This document shows positions 1-10,508 of a stretch of DNA of 26,876 nucleotides, piece by piece. A program made the position numbers and the translations under genes. The DNA is from Coptodactyla brooksi. Its lineage: Eukaryota; Arthropoda; Insecta; Coleoptera; Scarabaeidae. The notes beneath the pieces were generated by a model, which did no database searches, was not told where the DNA came from, and saw nothing but the letters and a program-made list of their open reading frames with translations. Position 1 is the stretch's first letter; each line of letters opens with the position of its first letter. Location: the NCBI GenBank assembly GCA_033557675.1, contig JAWQRM010000195.1, forward strand, positions 1 to 26,876, read 5' to 3'.

Positions 1-1540
1 ACCCATGATAGCAGAAAATATGTTTCGTAATATTTTTTTCTAAGGAAGGAAGATTCCTATAATAATGTGTAGTCTTTCTAATAAATCTTTAAAGAAAGTG
101 TCCAACAATATGCACATAAATTCGATTTCTTTATGTTATTATATATTATTATACACATTGAGAAATAATGTATTTGCGCATAGCAGAATCACATCAGTGC
201 AAATACATGATTATTAAATTTAGAAGCAAAAGGTAGAGAACAGAAAACCGATTAAATTCAATAAATAACCGAAAACTTCACTCTTGCAGAGATAAAAGAC
301 AATTCTAAGAAAGTTTCATTTTCATTTACTCTTTCCATCATGGTTTCACAAAACTCCATTCGCTTGATATTGTCCTCAAAAAAATCTCTTGCATAGTTCC
401 CACTTTACAGGAGCGGAACTTATTGCGTTTCAAAATTTATACTTAATTCATTCACTCCAATTTCATCAGAAATTTGTCTAGTAGAGACAGAAAGCACTTG
501 AAATCACTTTTCCTAACCGTTCTTTCAGGTTAGTCTCACAGTTTCTTGGGATGTGGAAATTTTTATTCGGTGTTTATCCTTTTTTTCTGTACCCATGATA
601 GCAGAAAATGTGTTTGGTAATATTTCTCTAAGGAAGGAAGATCACTGCAATAACGTGTAATTACAACTTCTTTACCTAGTAGATATACAGGCTAAATTGA
701 CAGCAAATCTCATATTGATAGCAAATATATTATACCTTAATGCTTATGCTCCAAGCTAGAAAATACTTTAAAATTAAAAAATGTTGGTATAAACATTTAC
801 TACTTTGTATAATACTACTCTGCTCAGTTCATCAGGCCTTTGTCCTTTATTTGGTTTATGATCTCTCCATCATATTGAGTATCATAAATCCCTCTTCAAA
901 TAGGAAGAATATACAATTTCATTGAAATAGTTTTCAAAACATTTCATATATGATTATATTTGTAATTGGAAGAAAAATGTTAAAAATTCAGGGAAGGAAC
1001 GAAATACTGATTTTTATCTCAAAAATAACCTAACTAAATATATGAAAAAGTAATATAAGATGCATTATATTATGATGTGTGTCTTACCATATGAACCACA
1101 GTAGTAAAGATGTCATTCTTAATGATGGTACTAAAAGATCTCGAAATCTGCCCCTATGAGGTGCAATAGTTGTAGCATCATCAACGACCAATCTCCCCAA
1201 CAGCATAGGTTTTCCATTGTCTTTTGCTATTTTTTCCAATGTTTCTAGTGCTTTGTCAGTCTGGCCACTAGCAACATGAAATCTTGCTGATTCCGGTAAC
1301 CACTAAAATGATTTATATTCATTAGCATCGCATTAAGATCCCTTGAAAAACAATCTTTATGGAAACAACATTTCTTCAGCTACTTACAGGACACACCAAA
1401 GCAAATGCCAACAATGGACCTGTCGATAGAGCTAATAGCCATTGCCATCCTAACGTTGGCATGACTATTAACGCCAAAAATACTTCAAAACAAGCCCCTA
1501 ATGCCCAAAAACACTAAAAATGTATACACACAGATATAAT
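1..1540. repeat. Left arm of a large inverted repeat (pairs with about 2458-3640)
   Basis: Read on the opposite strand, this segment lines up with about 2458-3640 over exons and introns alike. 1388-1540 matches 2474-2626, 1088-1302 matches 2712-2935, 578-1080 matches about 2940-3350, 360-560 matches 3360-3540, and 75-160 matches 3540-3640. Similarity is high by eye, with scattered substitutions and small indels. The arm also shows a direct repeat: 1-60 and 578-640 both carry the block beginning CCCATGATAGCAGAAAA. The second tandem copy therefore starts at the window edge and continues outside. Confidence 0.85.
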
Positions 1541-4500
1541 AAATAATTTACGTTCAATGCGAACAAACAACAAAACTTAAATACGAATAACTTACATCTA
1601 ACAACACAACACATTTAGCTCGTTGTTTGGTGGGTAAAAACTCGGCATAAAGCGTAACACTACAAAAGTAAATAGACACACACACAAGACTTGACAAGTA
1701 CCTGTCGAATTATAACAAAAACTTACGATTGTGGAGTGCAACCAATGGCAAATCCTACCAAGCCTCTTAGAAGCAAAATCCACATAAAACTGGGTGCTAG
1801 AGCACTTAATAAGCCGTAATAAAATAACAAGACAGCGCATAATGATAAAGCCTAAAATAATTTTGAACAATTCGGTACATACCAGATGTATACGGCGATT
1901 GTATATTTACGTGTTTTCTTCCGTATCTGTCACTCAGATTTCCCCAAAATGTAGACGATAACATCATTCCCAAGAAGACAACGGTAGTGGTTAGTGCTTG
2001 TTGATATCTGGAATGAAATAAAAGCAGTTAACCATGATGATTATTATTTTTATTATCATTGCAGACAGAATAAGAGTTGTCAATGATTACCCTTGACTAT
2101 CAGTACACCTTCTAATGAAGAAACCGCTGCTATAAACGTTTGTTTTTGAGAAGATTGATAGAATCATTTCTATCGACTTGACCAGAGAGTTTTCAGGAGA
2201 TTTTGTGTTATAAAAATACATTGAAACAAATGTATTTGAGTTTACAAATTGAGTTTGCTTTTGTCTTGAACCTTGAGTTTTATTTTATTTCGTGACCTCT
2301 ACTATACTTAATTCATAAAATATACAAAATAGATTAATATTCAGAATATTTATTCCTTGCTTCGCCTTGCACATTCGGTTCGTTATATTTCGATTCCTGA
2401 TTGACGAGTATTGTTTTTCTAAGTGTAGTCAACATGTTTCAGCATTTTTGCTATTATCAAGACTCTTGTATTTATTATATCTGTGTGTATACATTTTTAG
2501 TGTTTTTGGGCATTAGAGGCCTGTTTTGAAGTATTTTTGGCATTAATAGTCATGTCCGTGTTAGGTTAGCAATAACTATTAGCTCTGCCGATAGGCCCAT
2601 TGTTGGCATTTGCTTTGGTGTGTCCTGTAAATAGCTGAACAAATGTTGTTCTTATAAAGATTGTTTTTCAAGAGATCTTAGTAAAATGCTATTGAACATG
2701 AACCGTTCTAGTGGTTACCAGAATCAGTAAGATTTCATGTTGCAAGTGGCCAGACCGACAAAGCACTAGAAACATTGGAAAAAAATAACAAAAGACAACG
2801 AAAAACTTATGCTATTGGGCAGATTGGTTGTTGATGATGCTACAACTATTGCCACCTCATAGAGGCAGATTTCAATATCTTTTACTGCCATCCTTGAGAA
2901 TGACATCTTTACTAGTTTACAACTCCTTACTACTATATTATTTAAAATAAAATAATAATAAATAATATAGTAGTTTATTATATTTTAGTAATTTTAAAAT
3001 AATGCATCTTATACTATGTAAGTTCTAGAAACTATCTCAATAAAATAGTATATTCTTCCTATTTAAAGAGGGTTTTACGATACTAAATATGATGGACAGC
3101 TCATAAACCAAAGAAAGGACAAAGGCCTGATGGACTGAGCAGAATAGTATTCTACAGAGTATTAAGTTTTAAAGTATTTTGTAGGTTGGAGCATAAGAAT
3201 TAAGGTATAATCTATTTGCTATCAATGTGAGATTTGCTGTCAATTTATCCTGTATATCTACTAGGTAAAGAAGTTGTAATTACACATTATTGTAGTAATC
3301 TTCCTTCCTTAGAGAAATATTACCAAACACATTTTCTGCTATCATAGGTACAGAAAAAAAGGAAAAATCCCAAGAAACTGTGAGACTAACCTGCAAGAAC
3401 GGTTAGGAAAAGTGATTTCAGCTTCTGTCTCTAGTAGACAAATATCTGATGAAATTGGAGAGAATGAATTAAGTATAAATTTTGAAACGCAATAAGTTCC
3501 GCTCCTGTAAAGTGGGAACTATGCAAAAGATTTTTTTGAGAGAAGAAGTCTCAATGTGTATAATATTATATAATAACATAAAGAAATCGAATTTATGTGC
3601 TTATTGTTGGACACTTTCTTTAAAGATTTATTAGAAAGACTAATAAGATATAGTGAAATTCTCTATAAAAACCAAAATATCCATATATACCTTACAAATA
3701 TGTATAACAAAGTTATTATTGTTTTTTATAGGGCGGCTTGTGCATTTTGTTATTATGGCTTAGTTCTAATGACTTCTGAATTAAGTTGTTCTAGAAAATT
3801 AATTTCTAAATTAATTTTTATTTTTCCATTTTTATTTTCTCTGTAAAAACCCTAATATTATACAAATTTACCTTACAAATATACATAACAAAGTTATCAT
3901 TTTTTTTTCTCTATAGGATGGTTTGTGCATTTTGTTATTATGGCTTAGTTCTAATGGCAACAGAATTATTTGAAACTTCAGAATTAAGTTGTTCTAGAAA
4001 ATTAATACCGCACGAAGCTGTAGACACATACACAGCTGATTGCAAACTACTGATTATATGGATCTATTGTGTAGTCTTGGTAAAAGTTTCTTAACTATAA
4101 TGTAATATTTTCATTTTAGACATTTTGCCACAATATTCATAATAGAACGTTTTGGAAGAAAGAAAACCTTTTTTTAGCTTAGAGCATAAGAATTAAGGTA
4201 GAATTTATTTACCATTAATGTGATAATTCAGTCTTGCATATCTATTAGGTAAACAAGTTGTAATTACACAATATTATAGGAATCTTCCTTCCTTAGAAAA
4301 ATATTACGAAACATATTTTCTGCTATCATGGGTACAGAAATAAAGGATAAATGCCAAATAAAAATTCCCATATCCCGAGAAACTGTTGAGTACAACCTGA
4401 AAGAACGGTTAGGAAAAGTGATTTTAGCTGCTTTCCGTCTCCACTAAACAAGTATCTGATGAAATTGGATCAAATGAATTAAATATAAATTTTGAAACGC

Positions 4501-7158
4501 AATAAATTCTGCTGCTTTAAAGTGGGAACTATGTAAGATATTTTTTTGAGGACAATATCAATCAAATGGAGTTTTGTGAAACCATGATCAAAAGAGTAAA
4601 TGAAAATGAAACTTTCCTAGAACTATTTTTTATTTTTGTAAGAGTGAACTTTTTGGTTATTTATCGAATTCAATCATTTTTCTGTTCTCTACTTTTGTTT
4701 TTTTTTCATGTCTAATCATGTATTTGCACTCACGTGATTCTGCCTTGCGCAAACAAATATTTTCCAAATGTGTGTAATTTTAATTGTATAGTAACTTAAA
4801 GATATCGAATTTATGTTCAAATTGTTGGATGCTTTCTTTAAAGGTTTATTACAAACACTCACAAGATGACTCTAAATTACTTTGTATGTTCTATTTTTTC
4901 GTTCTCATTCTGTGTAAAAACCCAAATGTTATACAAATGTACCTTATAAATATATATAACAGTTATTGTCTTTTTTTATAGGATGGCTTGTGCATTTTGT
5001 TATTATCACTTAGTTCTAATGACAACAGAATTATTTGAGACTTCAGAATTAAGTTATTCTAAAAAGTTAATACCTCACGAAGCTGTAGACACATGTGCAG
5101 CTGATTGCAAACAGTTACAAACTACTGATTATATGGATCTATTGTGGCCCACTTTGGCAGAGTTCCCTGGTAAATGTTTCCTAATTATAATGTAATATAT
5201 ACCTTATAAGATATGCTCACTTTTCATTTTAGGCATTTTTGCAACAATATTCATAATAGAACGCTTTGGAAGAAAGAAAACAATGGCAGTACAATTTGTA
5301 TTTTATGCTGTTTGTTGTTCTTTACTGATAATTTGCACATATAAGTATGATATTTCTTATAATTTTTGATAAATAATCCCTTTAAATTATATATTACTTT
5401 TAGACGTGCTTATTTAACTATTATGTTTACTGAGAATTAGCACATATAATTATGATCAAATTTCCTATCATTCGTAATAAACAATCCCTTTACATTGTAT
5501 ATTACTTTTAGACGTGCTCATTTAACAATTATGTTATTCTTTCCATGTGGTATAATTGCTGGTACATCTAGAAGTATATCCTACGTCACTCAGGGCAGTT
5601 GATGACGGATCTTTGTAGTGTGATAGCTTGATTTGGTGCTATGGTAATACCTTACATAGCACAGGTATATTTAACTATATTTTTCAAAACAAATTTTCAT
5701 CATTGAAACTATTAGGTTTTATCGAAAGCCTCAATATTATTCGCTACAACAATTTATGGAATAGTCACAAATTTGGCTGCTGTAGCGTGTTTGATTTTGC
5801 CTTTAGAAACTAGGGGGAAGGAAATAGAAGAGAAGGTGCATCAAAGTACGCCGATAGAGAATAAATAGTTTTAGATGTGTTCTATAACCTCAGATTAATT
5901 ATCTATCAGTAAATTATTGCAAAAACTAAACAAATAAGTATACAGGTACAAAAATTTAATCTACCGTGTGCAAGACCATGTTCAAAACCTTCTGTAAAAC
6001 ATAAGCAAGTAATTATCAGGGAGTGGACGTGCATGCAGTGAAGTTACAATGTGTATGTGTAACATAGTATATAGAGTAAACGTGCTAAACACAATTGGTG
6101 GACACGATGCTTGTCTGCTTCATGTCTTCCAGCAGCGTTTTTATTTTTTCGAGAAGTATGTCGTTTGCAAAAAGACAGCTAGTGTATTAATGTATTTCCT
6201 TGTTCACTTTTAGAAATTAATGCACAGCGGTATTGTTCTGGTTTGGTTTCAATTATACAGAGTATTGTTTCTTTTGATATATTCTATCATATTAGATTCT
6301 ATTTTCATAATTTAGTTTATACTTAGCATGGAGAACACAGCAGGCTTCATGGGTTAATCATGAATCTGTCTGGAACCATCATGAATTCATCATTTAGCAT
6401 CAACAGCCTCAGCAAAAAGTCTTTTTCATCAGCCTATGGCCGATGAGAAGTTAGTCATCATTCTTTCCTCCAAAATGTTGTACTCTGAAGAACGTTAATA
6501 ATTCCATGGGAATTTGCACATGATAACATTTCTTATAATTCTTAATAAATAATCCCCTTTCCCGTCTAAAAATAATTTCAGACGTGCTTTTTACTATTTA
6601 ACTTTTAGAAGAGATTTTTCTGAGGACAATATCAAACAAATGGAGTTTTGTGAAACCATGATCGAAAGAATAAATGAAAATGAAAATTCATGGAATTTTC
6701 ATTGAATCTTCATTTCAGGAATTTTCGACCTTTATGCTTAGAAAGACGACGCTCATCAATCAGGAATCGAAACACAACAAATTAATATTTTTGCATACGC
6801 TATTGTTTTACCTAGATATATGCCAATGACAATGCAACGCCGGTGATAATATGGACAAAATTGTCATTTCCATACTATCTGCCATCCAGCACAATCCCGT
6901 CCACAGTGAAAGCTTCACTTGAAACCAACCAAAACCCAACGCGTTTACCGCTTGTGTTACGGTATACGTATCTAAAAATGTTCAATTATTGTGCTCTTCT
7001 CTTACTGTTATTTACGATAATATACCGTCTGGGACAACAGACATCGATGCCATTTCAATTTCTTGTGTGATGACACTATCCGGATCTGGTATTTCATTTC
7101 TAGTATCGGTTGAGGATCCTTCAATGTCTTGGTAACCTTTTGTTCGTTTTAGCACCAT
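1088..7158 (-). CDS. SVOP: SVOP-like transporter (synaptic vesicle 2-related protein), first seven coding exons; 3' end off window
   Basis: Major facilitator superfamily transporter related to SV2, expected in secretory or synaptic vesicle membranes; its substrate is not shown by sequence. Coding exons on the minus strand: 7158-7026, 6971-6812, 2007-1911, 1851-1727, 1659-1596, 1513-1388 and 1302-1088. All junctions have GT..AG and the reading frame stays open across them (920 nt, about 306 residues). The ATG at 7158 opens MVLKRTKGYQDIEG. Family landmarks follow in order: TVTQAVNALGFGWFQ, MADSMEMTILSILSPAL, the MFS loop GNLSDRYGRK after the second membrane segment, RGLVGFAIGC, YAEFLPTKQRAK, CFWALGACFEVFLAL, and WLPESARFHVASG. 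SVOP proteins have roughly 500 residues, so the last third lies below position 1. The exon 2 to exon 3 intron (2008-6811) holds an inverted pseudogene copy of the later exons. Exact splice sites are inferred from sequence alone; the family assignment is firm. Confidence 0.88.
2458..3640. repeat. Right arm of the large inverted repeat
   Basis: Complementary counterpart of the left arm. The two arms are separated by about 0.9 kb (1541-2457) that contains SVOP exons 1911-2007, 1727-1851 and 1596-1659. The match begins in the intron before exon copy 2501-2626 (shared tract TATATCTGTGTGTATACA) and runs past 3600. Confidence 0.83.
3190..5344 (+). repeat. Tandem duplication of an SVOP intron-exon block (two long copies plus a short internal one)
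   Basis: Two direct copies of the same intron lead into the same exon: about 3190-3806 and about 4172-5169. Shared landmarks are the GCATAAGAATTAAGGTA start (3194, 4186), the TAATTACACA block (3277, 4260), the TCTTCCTTCCTTAG block (3298, 4282), and the exon encoding CAFCYY (3732, 4982). A shorter internal duplication adds the copy at about 3845-4170, including a second version of that exon and a 5' fragment of the next exon (4120-4168). Minus-strand relatives lie at 1-725. Confidence 0.8.
5330..6700 (+). repeat. Triplicated SVOP intron/acceptor module with flanking fragments
   Basis: A segment running from a TTGCACAT/TAGCACAT motif through AATAATCCC or AACAATCCC to an acceptor followed by ACGTGCT occurs at about 5331-5425, 5436-5545 and 6503-6605. 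Only the middle copy continues into a long exon-like stretch. Immediately after the third copy, 6606-6695 repeats the GAGGACAATATCAA...AAACCATGATC block also seen at 4545-4615 and, inverted, at about 300-375. These fragments fill much of the SVOP intron between the pseudogene copy and exon 2. Confidence 0.7.
5869..6502. other. SVOP intron, no gene seen
   Basis: AT-rich stretch after the pseudogene stop at 5868. No convincing coding pattern, RNA gene or inverted-repeat termini were found by eye. It lies in the intron between SVOP exons 2 and 3. Confidence 0.5.
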
Positions 7159-7641
7159 TATTTATTAATCAATTTTGACTTTTAATTTATGAATATGCGA
7201 TCACAGATGATAATTGGTGACATATTTACATAACCTAAATTCTAAAATGATCTGTGATGTCAAAACAAAACTGTACTTTCTACCAATAGTGCCCTCTACG
7301 AATTCATCGCAAATAAAGGTACTATTCAATTCACATGGCTAAATTTCTCTTAAATAATGAGTAGCAATAGTGCAAAAATTATTATTTCATTTAAAATAAA
7401 TAAACTTCAAAACGCATAATAAAGGAATTATCTTCAACGATGCCTAAACAGTATAAAATGTTCTTTAAATAGACTTTTTCTGACGTGATAATTACTTTAG
7501 AGAATATACAATGATAGTATTTTTAATCATCTTCTGTATTCATATCAAGTGCTATCTATTTTAATTGTTATCAGTAACTCGCGGTCTTCTGAAAGTCAAG
7601 TTTATCCTTAACTGGCCTTAAAGTGTTATATTATTCTCAAA
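7159..7641. promoter_or_regulatory. Divergent spacer between SVOP and NPL, probable promoters of both
   Basis: SVOP starts leftward at 7158 and NPL rightward at or near 7642, so about 480 bp should hold both promoters and 5' UTRs. The placement is inferred from gene orientation. No clear TATA-plus-initiator pair can be called by eye in this AT-rich DNA. Confidence 0.4.
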
Positions 7642-10508
7642 ATGGTTTGTATGGCTAATAAAAAGAAAGTTATAGAAAAATTGATACATATATACGCATT
7701 TTAGAGTACTTTTACTTATCGTGGCCTGATTGCCCCAGTTTTTACAGCTGTTAATGATGATAGGTATGCCTGATATCTAATATTAAACGTATTTTAATGA
7801 CAATAATTGCAGAGAACGTACTATAAACGTTGGAATTATACCTGAATATGCAAAATATTTAGCGAACAATGGTGTAAAAGGAGTTTTAGGTAAAAACATT
7901 TAGGTAGAAACTTTTCCTGTTGTTTTATTTAACTTTTATTTTTACAAAAGTGAACGGTACAAGTGGTGAGGGAATGTCATTAAATGTAGGGCAAAGGAAG
8001 ATGTTAGCAGAGAAGTGGATTGAAGCAACAAAAGAAACTAAACAGCACGTCATGGTGCAAATAGGTGGCGCCCCCTTACCGGATGTTTTAGAACTGGTAG
8101 TTTTTATTTTCTACTTATTTAATTTATTTTTAATTCACATTTAAAATACGTTTTTAATTGTTAGTTTTCAGGGGCTAAAGCATTACTTTAAACACGAGCG
8201 AGTTCAAGTAAAACATAACCAAAAAAACTGCTCTTGACAGCAATTACGGCGATCTGGTAAATGATGAAACTTCATGCCTACGTTGCTTTAAGGTCAAAGT
8301 GACACTAGCTGTCACTTTAACATTAGCTGTCACATTGACATTAGCTGTCACTTTGACATTAGCTGTCACGTTTACATTAGCTGTCACATTGACATTAGCT
8401 GTCACTTTGACATAAGCTGTCACTGTGACATTAGCTGTCACTGTGACATTAGATATCACTGTGACATTAGCTGTCACCTTGACATTAGCTGTCACTGTGA
8501 CATTAGCTGTCACTTTGACATTAGCTGTCACTTTGACATTAGCTGTCACTTTGACATTAGCTGTCACTTTGATATTAGTTGTCACTTTGACATTAAAAGT
8601 CATTTTGACAGTTGTCACGTTTACATTAGCTGTCACTTTGACATTAGCTGTTACTTTGACATTAGTTGTCACTTTAACATTAGCTATCACTTGTATATTA
8701 CCTGTCACTTTGACATTAGCTGTCATATTGGCATTAGCTATCCCTTTGACATTAACTGTCACTGTGACATTAGCTGTCACTGTGACATTAGCTGTTACTT
8801 TGACATTAGCTGTCACATTGACATTAGCTGTCACTTCGACATTAGCTGTCGCTTTGACATTAGCTGTCGCTTTGACATTAGCTGTCGCTTTGACATTAGC
8901 TGTCACTTTGGCATTAGCTGTCACTTTGATATTAGCTGTCACTTTGACATTAGCTGTCACTTTGACATTAACTGTCACTTTGACATTAGCTGTTACTTTG
9001 ACATTAGCTGTCACTTTGACATTAGCTGTCACTTTCACATTAGCTGTCACTTTGACAGCTGTCACTTTGACATTAGCTGTCACTTTGACGTTATCTGTCA
9101 CTTTGACATTAGCTGTCACTTTGACATTAGCTGTCACTTTGACATTATCTGTCACTTGGCCATTAGCTGTCACTTCGACATTAGCTGTCGCTTTGACATT
9201 AGCTGTCGCTTTGACATTAGCTGTCACTTTGACATTAGTTGTCACTTTGACATTAGCTGTCACTTTGACATTATCTGTCACCTGGCCATTAGCTGTCACT
9301 TCGACATTAGCTGTCACTTTGACATTAACTGTCACTTTGACATTAGCTGTCACTTTGACGTTAGCTGTCACTTTCACATTATCTGTCACTTTGATATTAG
9401 CTGTCGCTTTGACATTAGCTGCCACTTTGACATTATCTGTCACTTTGACGTTAACTGCCACTTTGACGTTGCGCATGAAGTTTTAATGTAATAGCTATTA
9501 ACTTTTACCAAGTTAGCTATTAAATTCGAATTAAAAATAAAATGTTTAAAACATAGGATTAAATCGAGTATTATCCGCTCGAGATTAATATTTCTCCCTC
9601 ACGAATAAAACCCTATTTTAATCCCTTGTTGCATAAATAACTGTTAAACGTTCTTGCATAAATCAAAACTCATCTTGAGTCTTAGCCTTCACCTTTTATA
9701 TCTAACAATAAATAATTTCAGGCACAACATGCAGAAACAATTGGAGCACACTCGTTGCTTTGTCTACCAGAGTTATATTTTAAACCAACTACTATAGAGC
9801 AGTTGATAAATTATTTAACAATTGTCTCTGAAGCAGCACCAAATACACCATTGTTATATTATCACATTCCAGGATTTACTAATGTCAACAGTATAATTGT
9901 CACGTTACCTATAATTTCTTACCTAATTATTTCGATTTGTAGTACATATGGGAAAATTTTTAAACGAAGTTGATGGCAAAATTTCAACTTTCAGCGGTAT
10001 AAAATTCACCTCCGAAGTTATAGATGAAGGATTGGAAGCTGTGAATGCTCATAATAAGAAATACGCTGTGTTTCTAGGTGCAGATACAGTAATGCCTCAA
10101 GAAACCGCAGTTAGCCTGCATTTAATCGCTTTTATATTTTAGTTAATGAGCAAAGCTTACCAATTAGGATTTGATTCCTCAATAGCTACAACTTTCAACA
10201 TATTTCCTCATTTAGGTGTGAACATTTTTGAGAATGTCAATCAAGGGAAAGTGCAAGAAGCAGAGTGTTTACAAAAAACGTTATCTGAAGTTGTGGCGAA
10301 AATAATCAAACACGGTATGCTCATTTTGTTTTTAGTTAAGATAAGAATTTTCATTCTCTAATTTTAAGGTTCTTGGGTACCGACGATGAAAGCAGCAATG
10401 AATTTATTTAGTCCATTTTATGTAGGTCCGGTAAAGGAACCTTTAGTACCGCTAACCGCGGCTCAACAAAATGAAATCAAAAAAGATTTAAATAAAACGT
10501 TCTCTTAG
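7642..10508 (+). CDS. NPL: N-acetylneuraminate lyase (sialic acid aldolase)
   Basis: Class I aldolase of the DapA/NPL family that cleaves N-acetylneuraminate to N-acetylmannosamine and pyruvate in the cytosol. Exons 7705-7763, 7813-7889, 7951-8096, 9722-9890, 9943-10088, 10143-10314 and 10369-10508 join in one frame of 303 codons including the stop, near the usual 300-320 residues. Seen in order: YRGLIAPVFTA at the N-terminus, the substrate loop NGTSGEG, LLCLPELYFKP, LLYYHIPGFTNV with the conserved tyrosine, FSGIKFTS with the Schiff-base lysine, and FLGADTLMS. The initiator is uncertain. The ATG at 7642-7644 followed by a GT could splice to 7705 to give MSTFTYRG; an upstream exon is the alternative. 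Intron 3 carries the minisatellite. The gene converges on RABL3, and part of its last exon is duplicated at 11132-11219. Confidence 0.92.
8290..9475. repeat. Minisatellite, about 65 copies of an 18-bp unit, in NPL intron 3
   Basis: Near-perfect tandem array with unit TTTGACATTAGCTGTCAC. Common variants are TTCGACATT, CTGTCGC, TTATCTG and TTGGCC/CTGGCC. Each unit contains TGACA and TGTCA as inverted half-sites five bases apart. A larger period of seven units (126 bp) is visible: the TTATCTGTCAC(C/T)TGGCC variant recurs at 9145 and 9271 with similar neighbours. Because 18 is divisible by three, long open frames arise by chance on both strands (for example 8244-9476 minus and 8425-9486 plus). 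They encode only a monotonous hexapeptide and lack other protein features. The array is wholly intronic. Confidence 0.93.

Larger units (their letters stand above)
2375..5868 (+). pseudogene. Inverted partial SVOP copy inside the SVOP intron, disrupted
   Basis: Degenerate plus-strand copy of the later part of SVOP. 2375-2430 matches the complement of the intron next to SVOP exon 2 (6725-6780). 2501-2626 copies exon 1388-1513 at the same length but has two stop codons where the gene has Trp-Gln-Trp. 2712 to about 2935 copies exon 1088-1302 with a one-base insertion in an A run. Later exons, whose functional versions lie outside the window, appear as 3732-3806 (truncated), 3917-4080 (deleted), 4120-4168 (fragment), 4982-5169 (open, starts MACAFCYYHLVLMTTELFET), 5233-5344 (open, contains FIIERFGRKKT), 5512 to about 5666 (frameshifts and a stop before FGAMVIPYIAQ), and 5716-5868 (open, ends in a stop after TPIENK). 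Exons equivalent to 1596-2007 are absent. The breaks argue against a functional protein. The more intact 4982-5344 block could be younger or partly constrained. Confidence 0.85.

Noticed and set aside
740..925. 61-residue plus-strand frame as a gene
   Set aside because: It lies in a duplicated SVOP intron repeat, has AT-driven composition, and its counterpart in the right arm is not preserved.
1598..1870. 90-residue minus-strand frame as a separate gene
   Set aside because: It overlaps SVOP exons 1596-1659 and 1727-1851 in another frame and reads through an intron.
8290..9475. CRISPR-like array
   Set aside because: Repeats are contiguous with no unique spacers, and the genome is eukaryotic; it is a minisatellite.
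8425..9491. Plus-strand frames of 353 and 266 residues over the minisatellite as real genes
   Set aside because: They exist only because the 18-bp unit is divisible by three; content is a repeated hexapeptide in every open frame, and the array is intronic to NPL.
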